Shown piece after piece: positions 1-7,811 of a DNA stretch of 15,452 nucleotides. Within the stretch, counting starts at the first letter, position 1. Each line of letters opens with the position of its first letter. The stretch spans positions 1 through 15,452 of the forward strand of contig CALMEC010000410.1 of the NCBI GenBank assembly GCA_937862675.1, given 5' to 3'. The position numbers and the translations under genes are program-made. A model generated the notes under the pieces. The model did no database searches. It was not told the DNA's origin and worked only from the letters and a program-made list of their open reading frames with translations. The stretch comes from an uncultured Actinomycetes bacterium. GTDB lineage: Bacteria; Actinomycetota; Thermoleophilia; Miltoncostaeales; Miltoncostaeaceae.

Positions 1-2
1 CG

Positions 3-128
3 CGCGACGCCCGCGATCTGAGCGGGCGGTTCGCGTCGATCACGTTCCAGCACGTCCGGCGGGCGCTCAACTCGGAGGCCGACCGGCTGGTCAACGCCGC
101 GCTGGACGAGGCGGCGCGGTCGTCATGA
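3..128 (+). CDS. RNase HI-like protein, C-terminal fragment
   Basis: This is the last 41 codons of a plus-strand gene that begins left of the window and ends at TGA 126-128. The readable tail contains FQHVRRALNSEADRLVNAALDEA. It resembles the end of actinobacterial RNase HI-like domains, where a phrase such as 'HVPRxxNxxADxLANxALD' carries the last acidic active-site residue; here that would be the Asp of SEADRL. Enzymes of this family cut the RNA strand of RNA-DNA hybrids. The other catalytic acidic residues lie outside the window, so activity cannot be judged. The stop is only 18 nt before the next start, in the same direction, so the two genes may be co-transcribed. The family call rests on a short motif and is moderately sure. 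Confidence 0.6.
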   Translation, partial: RDARDLSGRFASITFQHVRRALNSEADRLVNAALDEAARSS

Positions 129-146
129 CCCCCGCACCGGGCACCG

Positions 147-800
147 GTGACCGCATCCGCTGACACGGTCGATCGCGTGCACGTCGCCGTCTATGCCTCC
201 GACCCCCTCATGCGGAGCGCGCTGGCGGCCCTCCTCGTCGCGCGCGCCGAGGTGGGGCATGTGAGCGAGGCGCCGGATCTCCGGACGCTCACCGCCCAGC
301 TCCACTCGGGCAGCAGACAGCGGGGATGTGTCCTGGCCGCCCCCCGCGAGGACGTCCCCGAAGCCGTCCGCGACATCGACCTGGCGCATCGCGACGTGCC
401 CATCGTCGCCCTTCTGCCGCACCCCGTCACGGCCCAGGACGTCCGGGCCACGGTGTCCGCCGGCGCCGACGGTGTCATGACCGTCGCCGCGTCCGCCGAC
501 GATCTGATCCACGCCCTGACCGTCGTGCGTGACGGCCAGAGCTACATCCACCCTGCGCTGGGCGCACTGCTCGCCCACGACGACGGGCTCGGACCGGTGG
601 AGCGGCTGTCGCCGCGCGAGCGCGAGGTCCTGCGGATGATCGGACTGGGGATGACGACGCCCGAGATCGCGGACGCCCTGGTGGTGAGTCCCCGCACCGT
701 CGAGACCCATCGGGCGCGACTGGCACGCAAGCTGCAGGCCGGAAGCCGCTCGGACCTGGTGCGGCACGCTCTGCGCAGCGGTCTGGTGGGCGGTGGCTAG
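147..800 (+). CDS. LuxR/NarL-type response regulator with degenerate receiver
   Basis: A 217-residue two-domain regulator. Residues about 11-125 have the alternating pattern of a receiver domain (VHVAVYASDPLMRSAL, then PIVALLPHP, then SAGADGVM). Residues about 153-213 are a clear LuxR/NarL helix-turn-helix: LSPREREVLRMIGLGMTTPEIA followed by VSPRTVETHRARLARKL. The receiver looks non-canonical. The strand that should end in the phosphoacceptor Asp reads CVLAAP (61-66), and no Lys follows GADGVM at the usual place. It may therefore respond to something other than phosphorylation. No sensor kinase is adjacent in the window. The start is uncertain: GTG 147 lacks a strong ribosome site, and an in-frame GTG at 177 would begin directly at the receiver. 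DNA-binding function is well supported; the target genes are unknown. Confidence 0.85.
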   Translation: MTASADTVDRVHVAVYASDPLMRSALAALLVARAEVGHVSEAPDLRTLTAQLHSGSRQRGCVLAAPREDVPEAVRDIDLAHRDVPIVALLPHPVTAQDVRATVSAGADGVMTVAASADDLIHALTVVRDGQSYIHPALGALLAHDDGLGPVERLSPREREVLRMIGLGMTTPEIADALVVSPRTVETHRARLARKLQAGSRSDLVRHALRSGLVGGG

Positions 801-905
801 CGCGGGGCGGACACCGGGTCCTCGTCCGGCGCGGTCACCGGCGTCTCGCATCGTCCCCGTCGCGCGTTCGGACCCGCGGCCTCCTCGACCCGGTGGTGCG
901 GGACG

Positions 906-1400
906 CTAGCCCGCGAGTGCGGCGCCGCTGGCCGCGGCGTCCCGGCGCTCGGCGATCTCGGTCACCAGGGCCTCCGCGTCGGCACGTGCCTCCGGCGGTG
1001 CGTGCGCCGCGACGAAGCGGGTCTCGGCGAGAAGCCCCTCGAAGCGGTCGGCGGCATCGGTGTAGCGCGCCGTGGTGAGCGATCGCTGGCGGAGACGGAT
1101 CAGCATCTCCCGGGCCTCGGTCTCGTCGAGCGCGTTCTCGTCCGGGTCGCGAGTGCCCAGCAGCCACCAGAAGAAGGCCATGAGGGGAAGCTTGATCGCC
1201 AGGAAGATGCCGACCGTCCACCAGGTCATGGCGGCGGGGCTCACGGCGCTGGGCAGGTAGACGACGACGGGGGCGGCCAGTGAGACCAGCATGGCGATGG
1301 AGGCGGTGATGGCCAGCAGCCGTCCGCCGCGCAGGTTGCCCTGGCGGTCGAAGGCGAAGCGGGTCAGGAGCGACGGGGCCCGTGTGGCGGCGGGGGACAT
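906..1400 (-). CDS. two-helix membrane protein of unknown function
   Basis: A 164-residue protein that I do not recognise. Two hydrophobic stretches are clear, about residues 27-49 (LLAITASIAMLVSLAAPVVV) and 58-81 (MTWWTVGIFLAIKLPLMAFF). They are followed by a charged, probably cytoplasmic tail rich in Glu, Arg and Ala that is likely helical (ETEAREMLIRLRQRS, then EALVTEIAERRDAA). No catalytic motif or signal peptidase site is visible. It lies convergent to the LuxR-type gene, with 105 nt between the two stops and no strong terminator seen there. The ATG at 1400 has no Shine-Dalgarno sequence. Instead a promoter-like pair sits so close upstream that the message is probably leaderless, which supports this start. 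The gene is credible because of its two coherent membrane helices; its role is unknown. Confidence 0.75.
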   Translation of the reverse strand: MSPAATRAPSLLTRFAFDRQGNLRGGRLLAITASIAMLVSLAAPVVVYLPSAVSPAAMTWWTVGIFLAIKLPLMAFFWWLLGTRDPDENALDETEAREMLIRLRQRSLTTARYTDAADRFEGLLAETRFVAAHAPPEARADAEALVTEIAERRDAAASGAALAG

Positions 1401-1406
1401 GCGTCA

Positions 1407-1435
1407 AGCATAGGTCGGAGACGACCCGATCCCAA
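1407..1435 (-). promoter_or_regulatory. candidate leaderless promoter of the small membrane protein gene
   Basis: Read on the minus strand, TTGGGA (1435-1430), a 17-nt spacer and TATGCT (1412-1407) form a sigma70-like pair. The -10 box ends 6 nt before the ATG at 1400, so transcription would start at or very near the start codon. The absence of any ribosome binding site agrees with a leaderless message, which is common in Actinomycetota. Confidence 0.5.
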
Positions 1436-1506
1436 GCGCGTACGTCCCTGCGGGAGCGGCCCGACCGACATGTCCGGAATCCGTGTTCGTAACAACAGTG
1501 TCTTAG

Positions 1507-1536
1507 TTGGGCGAAGTCGCGACCTGCGGTTAGAGT
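1507..1536 (+). promoter_or_regulatory. candidate aceA promoter
   Basis: TTGGGC (1507-1512), an 18-nt spacer and TAGAGT (1531-1536) resemble a sigma70 promoter; TAGAGT matches TATAAT at four of six positions. Transcription would begin near 1543, giving aceA an untranslated leader of roughly 190 nt. The -35 box shares TTGGG with the divergent promoter at 1430-1435. Inferred by eye only. Confidence 0.35.
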
Positions 1537-1717
1537 GCAGCACCTTCGCGGGTCGGGTCCACCAGAGAGGTGCATCCGGCCGGTGATCCGCGGGAGCGTC
1601 GGCCGTCACGGCCGGCGATGCCGTGCTTCGTTTCGGGGGACCCACTTCAAATTGCGACGTAAACGGCCGGGGGCGGCGGCGCGTGTCACCAATCCGCGCG
1701 CATTCCTTCGGCGGCTC

Positions 1718-1724
1718 AGGAGAG
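1718..1724 (+). promoter_or_regulatory. aceA ribosome binding site
   Basis: AGGAGAG lies 6 nt before ATG 1731, a near-ideal Shine-Dalgarno that fixes the aceA start. Confidence 0.8.
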
Positions 1725-1730
1725 TGATCC

Positions 1731-3983
1731 ATGGGGACATTCCAGGAAGAGATCGAGGAGATCAAGCAATACCAGCGCAGCGAGCGGTTCTCGCGGGTGA
1801 CCCGCGTGTTCACCGCGGCGCAGGTGGCGGAGCAGCGCGGTGTAATCAAGTCCGACTACATCGTTGCTCGTGAGGCCGCGACGGCGTTCTACGCGCATCT
1901 GCGCATGCTGTTCGCCGAGAAGCGGTCGATCACGACCTATGGCCCCTACTCTCCGGGCATGGCCGTCGCCATGAAGCGCGCCGGCATCGAGGGGATCTAC
2001 CTGGGTGGCTGGGCGACGTCCGCCAAGGGATCGAAGGACGAGGACCCGGGTCCCGACCTCGCGTCCTACCCGCTGAGCCAGGTGCCGGATGAGGCCGCCG
2101 GTCTCGTCCGTGCCCTTCTGACGGCCGACCGCAACCAGAAGTTCGCCCGCTCCCGCATGACGGATGCGGAGCGTGCCTCCACTCCCGAGGTGGACTTCCG
2201 TCCGTTCATCATCGCCGACGCCGACACCGGTCACGGTGGAGCCGAGCACGTCCGCAACCTCGTCCGACGTTTCGTCGAGGTCGGCGTCCCCGGCTACCAC
2301 ATCGAGGACCAGAAGCCCGGCGTCAAGAAGTGCGGACACCAGGGCGGCAAGGTCCTCGTGGCGTCCGACGAGCAGATCAAGCGCGCGAACGCCGCCCGCT
2401 TCCAGCTCGACATCATGGGCGTGCCGGGCATCATCGTGGCCCGCACCGACGCCGAGGCCGCCAACCTGATCGACGGCGCGTCGGACGAGCGTGACCAGCC
2501 GTTCATCCTCGGTGCCACCACCCGCGGCGTCACGCCGTACCGCAACACCTTCCTCGCCATCATGCGCAAGCTCCACGACGGCGGGCTGGACGAGCTGAAC
2601 GGCTTCAAGATCTACGCCGTCGCCGACGAGGACTACGCCGAGGCCGAGGCCTGGCTCGACAAGGTCGGTCTGACCGCCGAGATCGACAAGACCGTCGCCG
2701 ACTACAAGGCCAACGGCGGCCGCCAGGAGAAGTACCTCGACACGGTGGGTGACAAGTTCGTCGCCGCCTGGCAGGACGCCGCAGGTCTCCGCACGTACGC
2801 CACGGCCGTCGCCGAGAAGATCGCCCAGGCGAAGGACGAGGGCTCCGACATCGGCATCAGCGTCGAGGACTGGACGAAGTTCGCCTCGACCGCGTCCTGG
2901 CGCGCTGCCAAGGAGAAGGCCGCCGAGCTCGGTCTCGACGTCTACTTCGACGCCGACATCGCGATGACCCCCGAGGGCTACTACCAGGTCCAGGGCGGCA
3001 TCCCGTACGCCATCCAGAAGTCGCTGGCCGTCGCGCCGTTCGCCGACATCCTCTGGATGGAGACCAAGATCGCCGACCTCGCGGAGGCCCGTGAGTTCGC
3101 CGAGGCGATCCACGCCGTGTACCCCGAGCAGATGCTCGCCTACAACCTCTCCCCGTCGTTCAACTGGGACACCACCGGCATGACCGAGGAGGAGATGCGG
3201 GACTTCCCCGCGGAGCTCGGCAAGCTCGGCTTCGTGTTCAACTTCATCACCTACGGCGGCCACCAGATCGACGGCCTCATGTGTGAGGAGTTCTCCCGCT
3301 CGCTGCTCGAGGACGGCATGCTCGCCCTCGCACGCGTGCAGCGTCGCCTCCGTCTGCTCGAGTCGCCGTACCGGACCCCGCAGACCCTCGTGGGCGGACC
3401 CCGCGCCGACGCCGGCCTCATGGCCGCGTCCGGCCAGACGGCCACCACGAAGGCCATGGGCGAGGGCTCGACGCAGTCGCAGCACCTCCAGGTCACCGAG
3501 CTTCCCACCAAGACGCTCACCGGCTGGGTCGAGGAGTGGGGCGCCTTCTACAACGTCGACGGACCGTTCCGCGTGCGTCTGCGGCCCTACACCGGCAACT
3601 CGGAGGTCCTCGAGCTCGCCGTCTTCGGCAAGGACGACACGATGCTCGCGCACACGGTGTTCTCGCAGCTCACCGACCGTCGCGGCCGCTCGATCCTGTC
3701 GGTCCGCGACCAGCAGACCTACGAGCCCGCGCACCGCAAGCGCCTCTCGGTCCTTCTGCACCTCTTCCTCATCAAGCGTTACGGATCCACATCGATCCAC
3801 TACCTGACGCCCACCGAGGACAACCTGCACCAGGCCGCCAAGATGAAGGAGCTCGGCATCTTCTCCGGCACGGCAGAGGAGGTCGGAGAGATCCTCACCG
3901 CGGACGTGGACGCCGCCCGTGTGGACGCGCTCACCGCTCCGGGAAGCGCCGACCTCACGAAGCTCATCCGCAAGGAGGACTGA
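1731..3983 (+). CDS. aceA: isocitrate lyase, long (ICL2-like) form
   Basis: Isocitrate lyase splits isocitrate into succinate and glyoxylate, the first step of the glyoxylate shunt. The 750-residue protein has the family signature KKCGH at 199-203, with the catalytic Cys at 201. It also has the metal-binding segment IADADTGHGG (161-170) and the active-site stretch YNLSPSFNW (471-479). It is much longer than classical bacterial enzymes of about 430 residues, and close in length to Mycobacterium tuberculosis ICL2, whose extra C-terminal domain binds acetyl-CoA and activates the enzyme. Residues from about 590 onward (LPTKTLTGWVEEWGAFYNVD and following) would be the matching domain; that correspondence is inferred from length and position. 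It is preceded by a good promoter candidate and ribosome site and closed by a strong terminator, so it appears monocistronic. The partner aceB lies 2.2 kb away on the opposite strand. Confidence 0.97.
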   Translation: MGTFQEEIEEIKQYQRSERFSRVTRVFTAAQVAEQRGVIKSDYIVAREAATAFYAHLRMLFAEKRSITTYGPYSPGMAVAMKRAGIEGIYLGGWATSAKGSKDEDPGPDLASYPLSQVPDEAAGLVRALLTADRNQKFARSRMTDAERASTPEVDFRPFIIADADTGHGGAEHVRNLVRRFVEVGVPGYHIEDQKPGVKKCGHQGGKVLVASDEQIKRANAARFQLDIMGVPGIIVARTDAEAANLIDGASDERDQPFILGATTRGVTPYRNTFLAIMRKLHDGGLDELNGFKIYAVADEDYAEAEAWLDKVGLTAEIDKTVADYKANGGRQEKYLDTVGDKFVAAWQDAAGLRTYATAVAEKIAQAKDEGSDIGISVEDWTKFASTASWRAAKEKAAELGLDVYFDADIAMTPEGYYQVQGGIPYAIQKSLAVAPFADILWMETKIADLAEAREFAEAIHAVYPEQMLAYNLSPSFNWDTTGMTEEEMRDFPAELGKLGFVFNFITYGGHQIDGLMCEEFSRSLLEDGMLALARVQRRLRLLESPYRTPQTLVGGPRADAGLMAASGQTATTKAMGEGSTQSQHLQVTELPTKTLTGWVEEWGAFYNVDGPFRVRLRPYTGNSEVLELAVFGKDDTMLAHTVFSQLTDRRGRSILSVRDQQTYEPAHRKRLSVLLHLFLIKRYGSTSIHYLTPTEDNLHQAAKMKELGIFSGTAEEVGEILTADVDAARVDALTAPGSADLTKLIRKED

Positions 3984-4014
3984 CACCTCTCCGGCATGAG
4001 CCGATCGCGTAACC

Positions 4015-4048
4015 GGAGGCCCGCCTCTCATCTGAGAGGCGGGCCTCC
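4015..4048 (+). terminator. aceA terminator hairpin
   Basis: Two perfectly complementary 16-nt arms (4015-4030 and 4033-4048) are separated by only TC, giving a very stable stem 31 nt after the aceA stop. The tail GTGCATTTCGGG has just a short T run, as is usual in high-GC actinobacteria. Confidence 0.85.
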
Positions 4049-4284
4049 GTGCATTTCGGGACCGGTGCGACCGCGTGCCGTCGCCGGTGTGCCGCCCGGT
4101 GGGACACGATCGTCATCCGCGATCGGGGGTTCACTCCTGGCGCCGATGCGCCGATGAAGGCATCACGGTGTCGGCCGGACCCCTTCCTCGTCGTCGTTCC
4201 CCCGAAGGGCTGCGCCGTCGTGGAACCCCCTCCGACGGCATCCGAGGCCCCGGTACCGCTCGGCGGGTGGGGTGCATCGACGAC

Positions 4285-4290
4285 GGAGGA
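4285..4290 (+). promoter_or_regulatory. ribosome binding site that sets the surface-protein start
   Basis: GGAGGA lies 9 nt before ATG 4300. It abuts the in-frame GTG at 4291 with no spacer, so ATG 4300 is the likely start. Longer in-frame extensions upstream lack both a ribosome site and a signal peptide. Confidence 0.75.
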
Positions 4291-4299
4291 GTGATCACA

Positions 4300-5085
4300 A
4301 TGCGCCACCTCGGTACGGGACTGAAGGTCCTCGGCGCGGCGAGTCTGCTTGGGCTTGTCGGCAACTCGGTGTCCATCGCCGCGACGGGACATGGGTTCAC
4401 CCTCGGCACGGCCAACACGGCGGCGAAACAGACGACGATCAGTCGGACCACCAACGGACCCGTGCTGAACCTCCGGACCAAGAGCGCGACGGCCGCGCCG
4501 TTCACCGTCAACGGCCGGGGACGCGTGGCGAACCTGAACGCCGATACCGTCGACGGACTGGACTCATCGGAGTTCGGAAGAGCAACCGCGGTGGATGCCC
4601 TCGCCGGGCGCATGACGAACGCCGAGTCGCGCGTCGCGGTCGCGGAGGCGCGCACCCAGAAGGCCACCGATCGGGCGACGGGCGCGCAGACGACGGCGGA
4701 TGCCGCGCAGGCGAAGGCGGATGCCGCGCAGGCGGAGGCGGATGCCGCGCAGGCGAAGGCCACGACCGCTCAGAGTACGGCTGCCGCAGTCACCGCACGT
4801 ATGCCGGTCGCCCAGGGATATGTCGGATCCGACGGAAGTGCGGGAGGACGGAGTTACGGTTTCGGGACGATCACGAAGAACGGGACGGGCATCTACCGGC
4901 TGCCGCTCGCATCCGGTGCCACGTTCGTCTTCGCGACGCACGTGGCCCAGGTCACGCCGGCGTCGGCCGGATGCCGGGTGGCGATCGACGACAACGGTGG
5001 CGGCGCGCTCCGTGTCTTCACCTTCAACGCCGGCTCCGGTTCGGCGCAGGACTGTCCGTTCACGGTGACGGTGACCGCGCTCTGA
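4300..5085 (+). CDS. secreted coiled-coil surface protein with NADTVDG-type motif
   Basis: A 261-residue predicted exported protein. Residues 1-29 look like a signal peptide (positive start, then LKVLGAASLLGLVG and small residues near SIAA). The next part, from GFTLGTANTAAKQTTI through VANLNADTVDGLDSSEF (about 76-92), resembles repeat-poor surface proteins I associate with Thermoleophilia and related actinobacteria. Residues about 98-165 are Ala-rich with heptad character; three perfect seven-residue units (ADAAQAK, ADAAQAE, ADAAQAK) occupy 133-153 and suggest a coiled-coil stalk. The C-terminal part (170-261) is Gly- and Val-rich, probably beta-structured, with two Cys (in SAGCRV and AQDCPF) that could pair. 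No LPXTG motif or membrane anchor is visible. A role in the cell envelope is likely, but the exact function is unknown. It is separated from aceA by a terminator. Confidence 0.8.
   Translation: MRHLGTGLKVLGAASLLGLVGNSVSIAATGHGFTLGTANTAAKQTTISRTTNGPVLNLRTKSATAAPFTVNGRGRVANLNADTVDGLDSSEFGRATAVDALAGRMTNAESRVAVAEARTQKATDRATGAQTTADAAQAKADAAQAEADAAQAKATTAQSTAAAVTARMPVAQGYVGSDGSAGGRSYGFGTITKNGTGIYRLPLASGATFVFATHVAQVTPASAGCRVAIDDNGGGALRVFTFNAGSGSAQDCPFTVTVTAL
4696..4758 (+). repeat. three tandem 21-nt repeats encoding a heptad coiled coil
   Basis: Three 21-nt units (4696-4716, 4717-4737, 4738-4758) differ only in an AAG/GAG change and encode ADAAQA(K/E). Being in frame and one heptad long, they allow the stalk to lengthen or shorten by whole heptads through slippage. 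Confidence 0.85.
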
Positions 5086-5230
5086 GGCGGCTCACGTCCT
5101 GATGCCGGCGGGGAGGGGACGGCGCCGTCGTGGGCCGGTCGATGCCCCGCCGGCCCACCCGACGTCGAGCGTCCCGCGAGAAATCACGTGGCGGTTGCCG
5201 GCCGCATCTCATCGCGAGGCTGTACCCCCA

Positions 5231-5261
5231 ACGGCCGGAATATCCTCGATACTCCGGCCGT
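5231..5261. terminator. bidirectional terminator between surface protein and ferritin genes
   Basis: ACGGCCGGA (5231-5239) pairs perfectly with TCCGGCCGT (5253-5261). Inside, TATC (5241-5244) pairs with GATA (5248-5251) across one mismatch, leaving a CTC loop. It sits in the 242-nt gap between two convergent genes. On the plus strand it is followed by GTCTTTCGT, the better T run. Confidence 0.6.
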
Positions 5262-5327
5262 GTCTTTCGTCCGTGCCCCAGGGGGTTCCGCTCGGCAACC
5301 GCATGCGAGCCCCTGGCTCAGAAATCC

Positions 5328-5843
5328 CTAGCCGGAGACCTCGGTGCTGCCCGCCGGCCGGGCGCCGAGCTCGGCGTCGAGGCGAAGGAGCCCCGGGCCG
5401 TCGTTGTCGATCAGCTCGACACGGCCGATGATCTCGGAGACGGTCGCCTCCTCCTCGATCTGCTCCTCCAGGAACCAGTTCAGGAGCGGACGGGAGTCGA
5501 GGTCGCCCTCCTTCTCGGCCTTGCGGTAGAGATCGCGGATCGAGGCGGAGACCTTCTCCTCGTGGGCCAGCGCGGCCTTGAAGCAGTCCAGCACCGAACC
5601 GATCTTGACCTTGGGCGCGGCGATGGCGCCGATCTGCGGCTTGCCGTCGCGGTCGCTGACGTGGTCGATGAACTTGTTGGCGTGGAGGATCTCCTCGTCC
5701 GCCTGGTGGCGCAACCAGGAGGCCATCCCCGGGAGATCGCGGATCTCCATCTCGATGGCGAGCTGGCGATAGACGATCGACGCACCGAACTCGAGGGTGA
5801 GCTGCTCGTTGAACGCCTTCTCCAAGGTGGGTGAGAGTTTCAT
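5328..5843 (-). CDS. non-heme ferritin, iron-storage protein
   Basis: A 171-residue ferritin of the bacterial FtnA type, which oxidises Fe(II) and stores iron inside a 24-subunit cytoplasmic shell. Ferroxidase ligands are visible at the expected spacing: Glu18 (QLTLEFGAS), Tyr25, Glu51 and His54 (DEEILHA), Glu95 (ALAHEEK), and Gln128 with Glu131 (FLEEQIEEE). No heme-binding Met is obvious, so I favour ferritin over bacterioferritin. ATG 5843 is chosen because GGAG lies 9 nt upstream and MKLSPTLEKAFNEQ matches the family start; a 15-codon in-frame extension is Arg-rich and non-conserved in appearance. It is transcribed alone, divergent from nothing nearby, with a palindrome about 125 nt upstream. 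No iron-box-like site was recognised by eye. Confidence 0.93.
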   Translation of the reverse strand: MKLSPTLEKAFNEQLTLEFGASIVYRQLAIEMEIRDLPGMASWLRHQADEEILHANKFIDHVSDRDGKPQIGAIAAPKVKIGSVLDCFKAALAHEEKVSASIRDLYRKAEKEGDLDSRPLLNWFLEEQIEEEATVSEIIGRVELIDNDGPGLLRLDAELGARPAGSTEVSG

Positions 5844-6133
5844 GCTGCGTCGCTCCGTTCTCGTTCGTCGGTCGGACCTGAGGGGCAAACCGTACTCTCC
5901 CGCTCCCCGTCATGCCGGGGATCCGGGCACTTTGTAACGTCGCATAACAATGTGGGGGCCCTAAGTTTGTGACACCTAATCACAATTCGGCGCCCCGAAC
6001 ATCGAATGACCGGCGGACCCCCACGGGGTCATCGCACAGGTGGTGGCGCGCTGACTCGGGCGCCGTGCTCCGCCGGCCCGGGGTGGGTGGATGCCCTTCC
6101 ACCGGGTCCGGACGACGCAGACCCCGAAATGAC
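5844..6133. other. ferritin upstream region
   Basis: This stretch runs from the ferritin start to the aceB terminator. It contains the only AT-rich patch nearby (about 5930-5990), which holds the TTGTGA/TCACAA palindrome and the motif TTGT...ACAA at 5934-5952, and is likely the ferritin promoter region. I could not choose -35 and -10 boxes with confidence. A small hairpin GACCCC-cac-GGGGTC sits at 6016-6030. No gene is supported. Confidence 0.4.
5967..5985. promoter_or_regulatory. palindromic operator candidate upstream of ferritin
   Basis: TTGTGA (5967-5972) and TCACAA (5980-5985) form a perfect inverted repeat with a 7-nt spacer, 124-142 nt upstream of the ferritin start. The half-sites equal those of CRP/FNR-family regulators, but that family normally uses a 6-nt spacer, so the identity of the binding protein is open. 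Confidence 0.4.
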
Positions 6134-6163
6134 CGAGGGCCGGCACACGATGGCCGGCCCTCG
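6134..6163 (-). terminator. aceB terminator hairpin
   Basis: Perfect 11-nt arms (6134-6144 and 6153-6163) enclose an 8-nt loop, 26 nt beyond the aceB stop. On the minus strand the tail reads GTCATTTCGGGG. It shares CATTTCGGG with the tail of the aceA terminator. Confidence 0.75.
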
Positions 6164-6189
6164 AAACGATCACGTGATGCCGTGAGGTC

Positions 6190-7788
<1,599 letters not shown>

Positions 7789-7792
7789 CGTG

Positions 7793-7798
7793 CTCCTT
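7793..7798 (-). promoter_or_regulatory. aceB ribosome binding site
   Basis: On the minus strand AAGGAG lies 4 nt before ATG 7788. It rejects the longer reading frame that extends to 8067 and sets the start. Confidence 0.7.
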
Positions 7799-7800
7799 TT

Positions 7801-7811
7801 GGTTGCAAACC
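7801..7811. promoter_or_regulatory. RamB-box-like palindrome in the aceB leader
   Basis: GGTT-GCA-AACC is a perfect inverted repeat 2 nt upstream of the aceB ribosome site. On the minus strand it reads GGTTTGCAACC. This resembles the TTTGCAA core bound by RamB, which controls aceA and aceB in Corynebacterium glutamicum. Flanking TTTT and AAAA runs extend the symmetry with one offset base. RamB has not been shown for this organism. Confidence 0.35.

Larger units (their letters stand above)
1401..1730. other. divergent intergenic region upstream of aceA
   Basis: This 330-nt gap lies between the divergent membrane-protein gene and aceA. It holds the two promoter candidates listed separately, and a small hairpin in the aceA leader (cggccg-tca-cggccg, 1600-1614). 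An AT-richer patch, TAACAACAGTGTCTTAGTTG, lies at about 1489-1508. I see no convincing small gene. By eye no TTTGCAA box like the one before aceB is present here. Confidence 0.5.
3984..4299. other. intergenic region between aceA and the surface protein
   Basis: This 316-nt gap contains the aceA terminator at its left end. The remainder probably holds the promoter and leader of the surface-protein gene, but I cannot point to convincing -35 and -10 boxes. The palindrome CGATCG occurs twice, at 4108-4113 and 4120-4125. The open frame from 4049 to 4294 has an atypical, Pro- and Arg-rich composition and no ribosome site, so I do not call it. Confidence 0.4.

Noticed and set aside
1716..4031. A 771-codon open frame on the minus strand opposite aceA.
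   Set aside because: It is an antisense shadow of aceA. Its product is a low-complexity run of Val, Gly, Leu, Arg and Asp without motifs, while the plus strand encodes an unmistakable isocitrate lyase.
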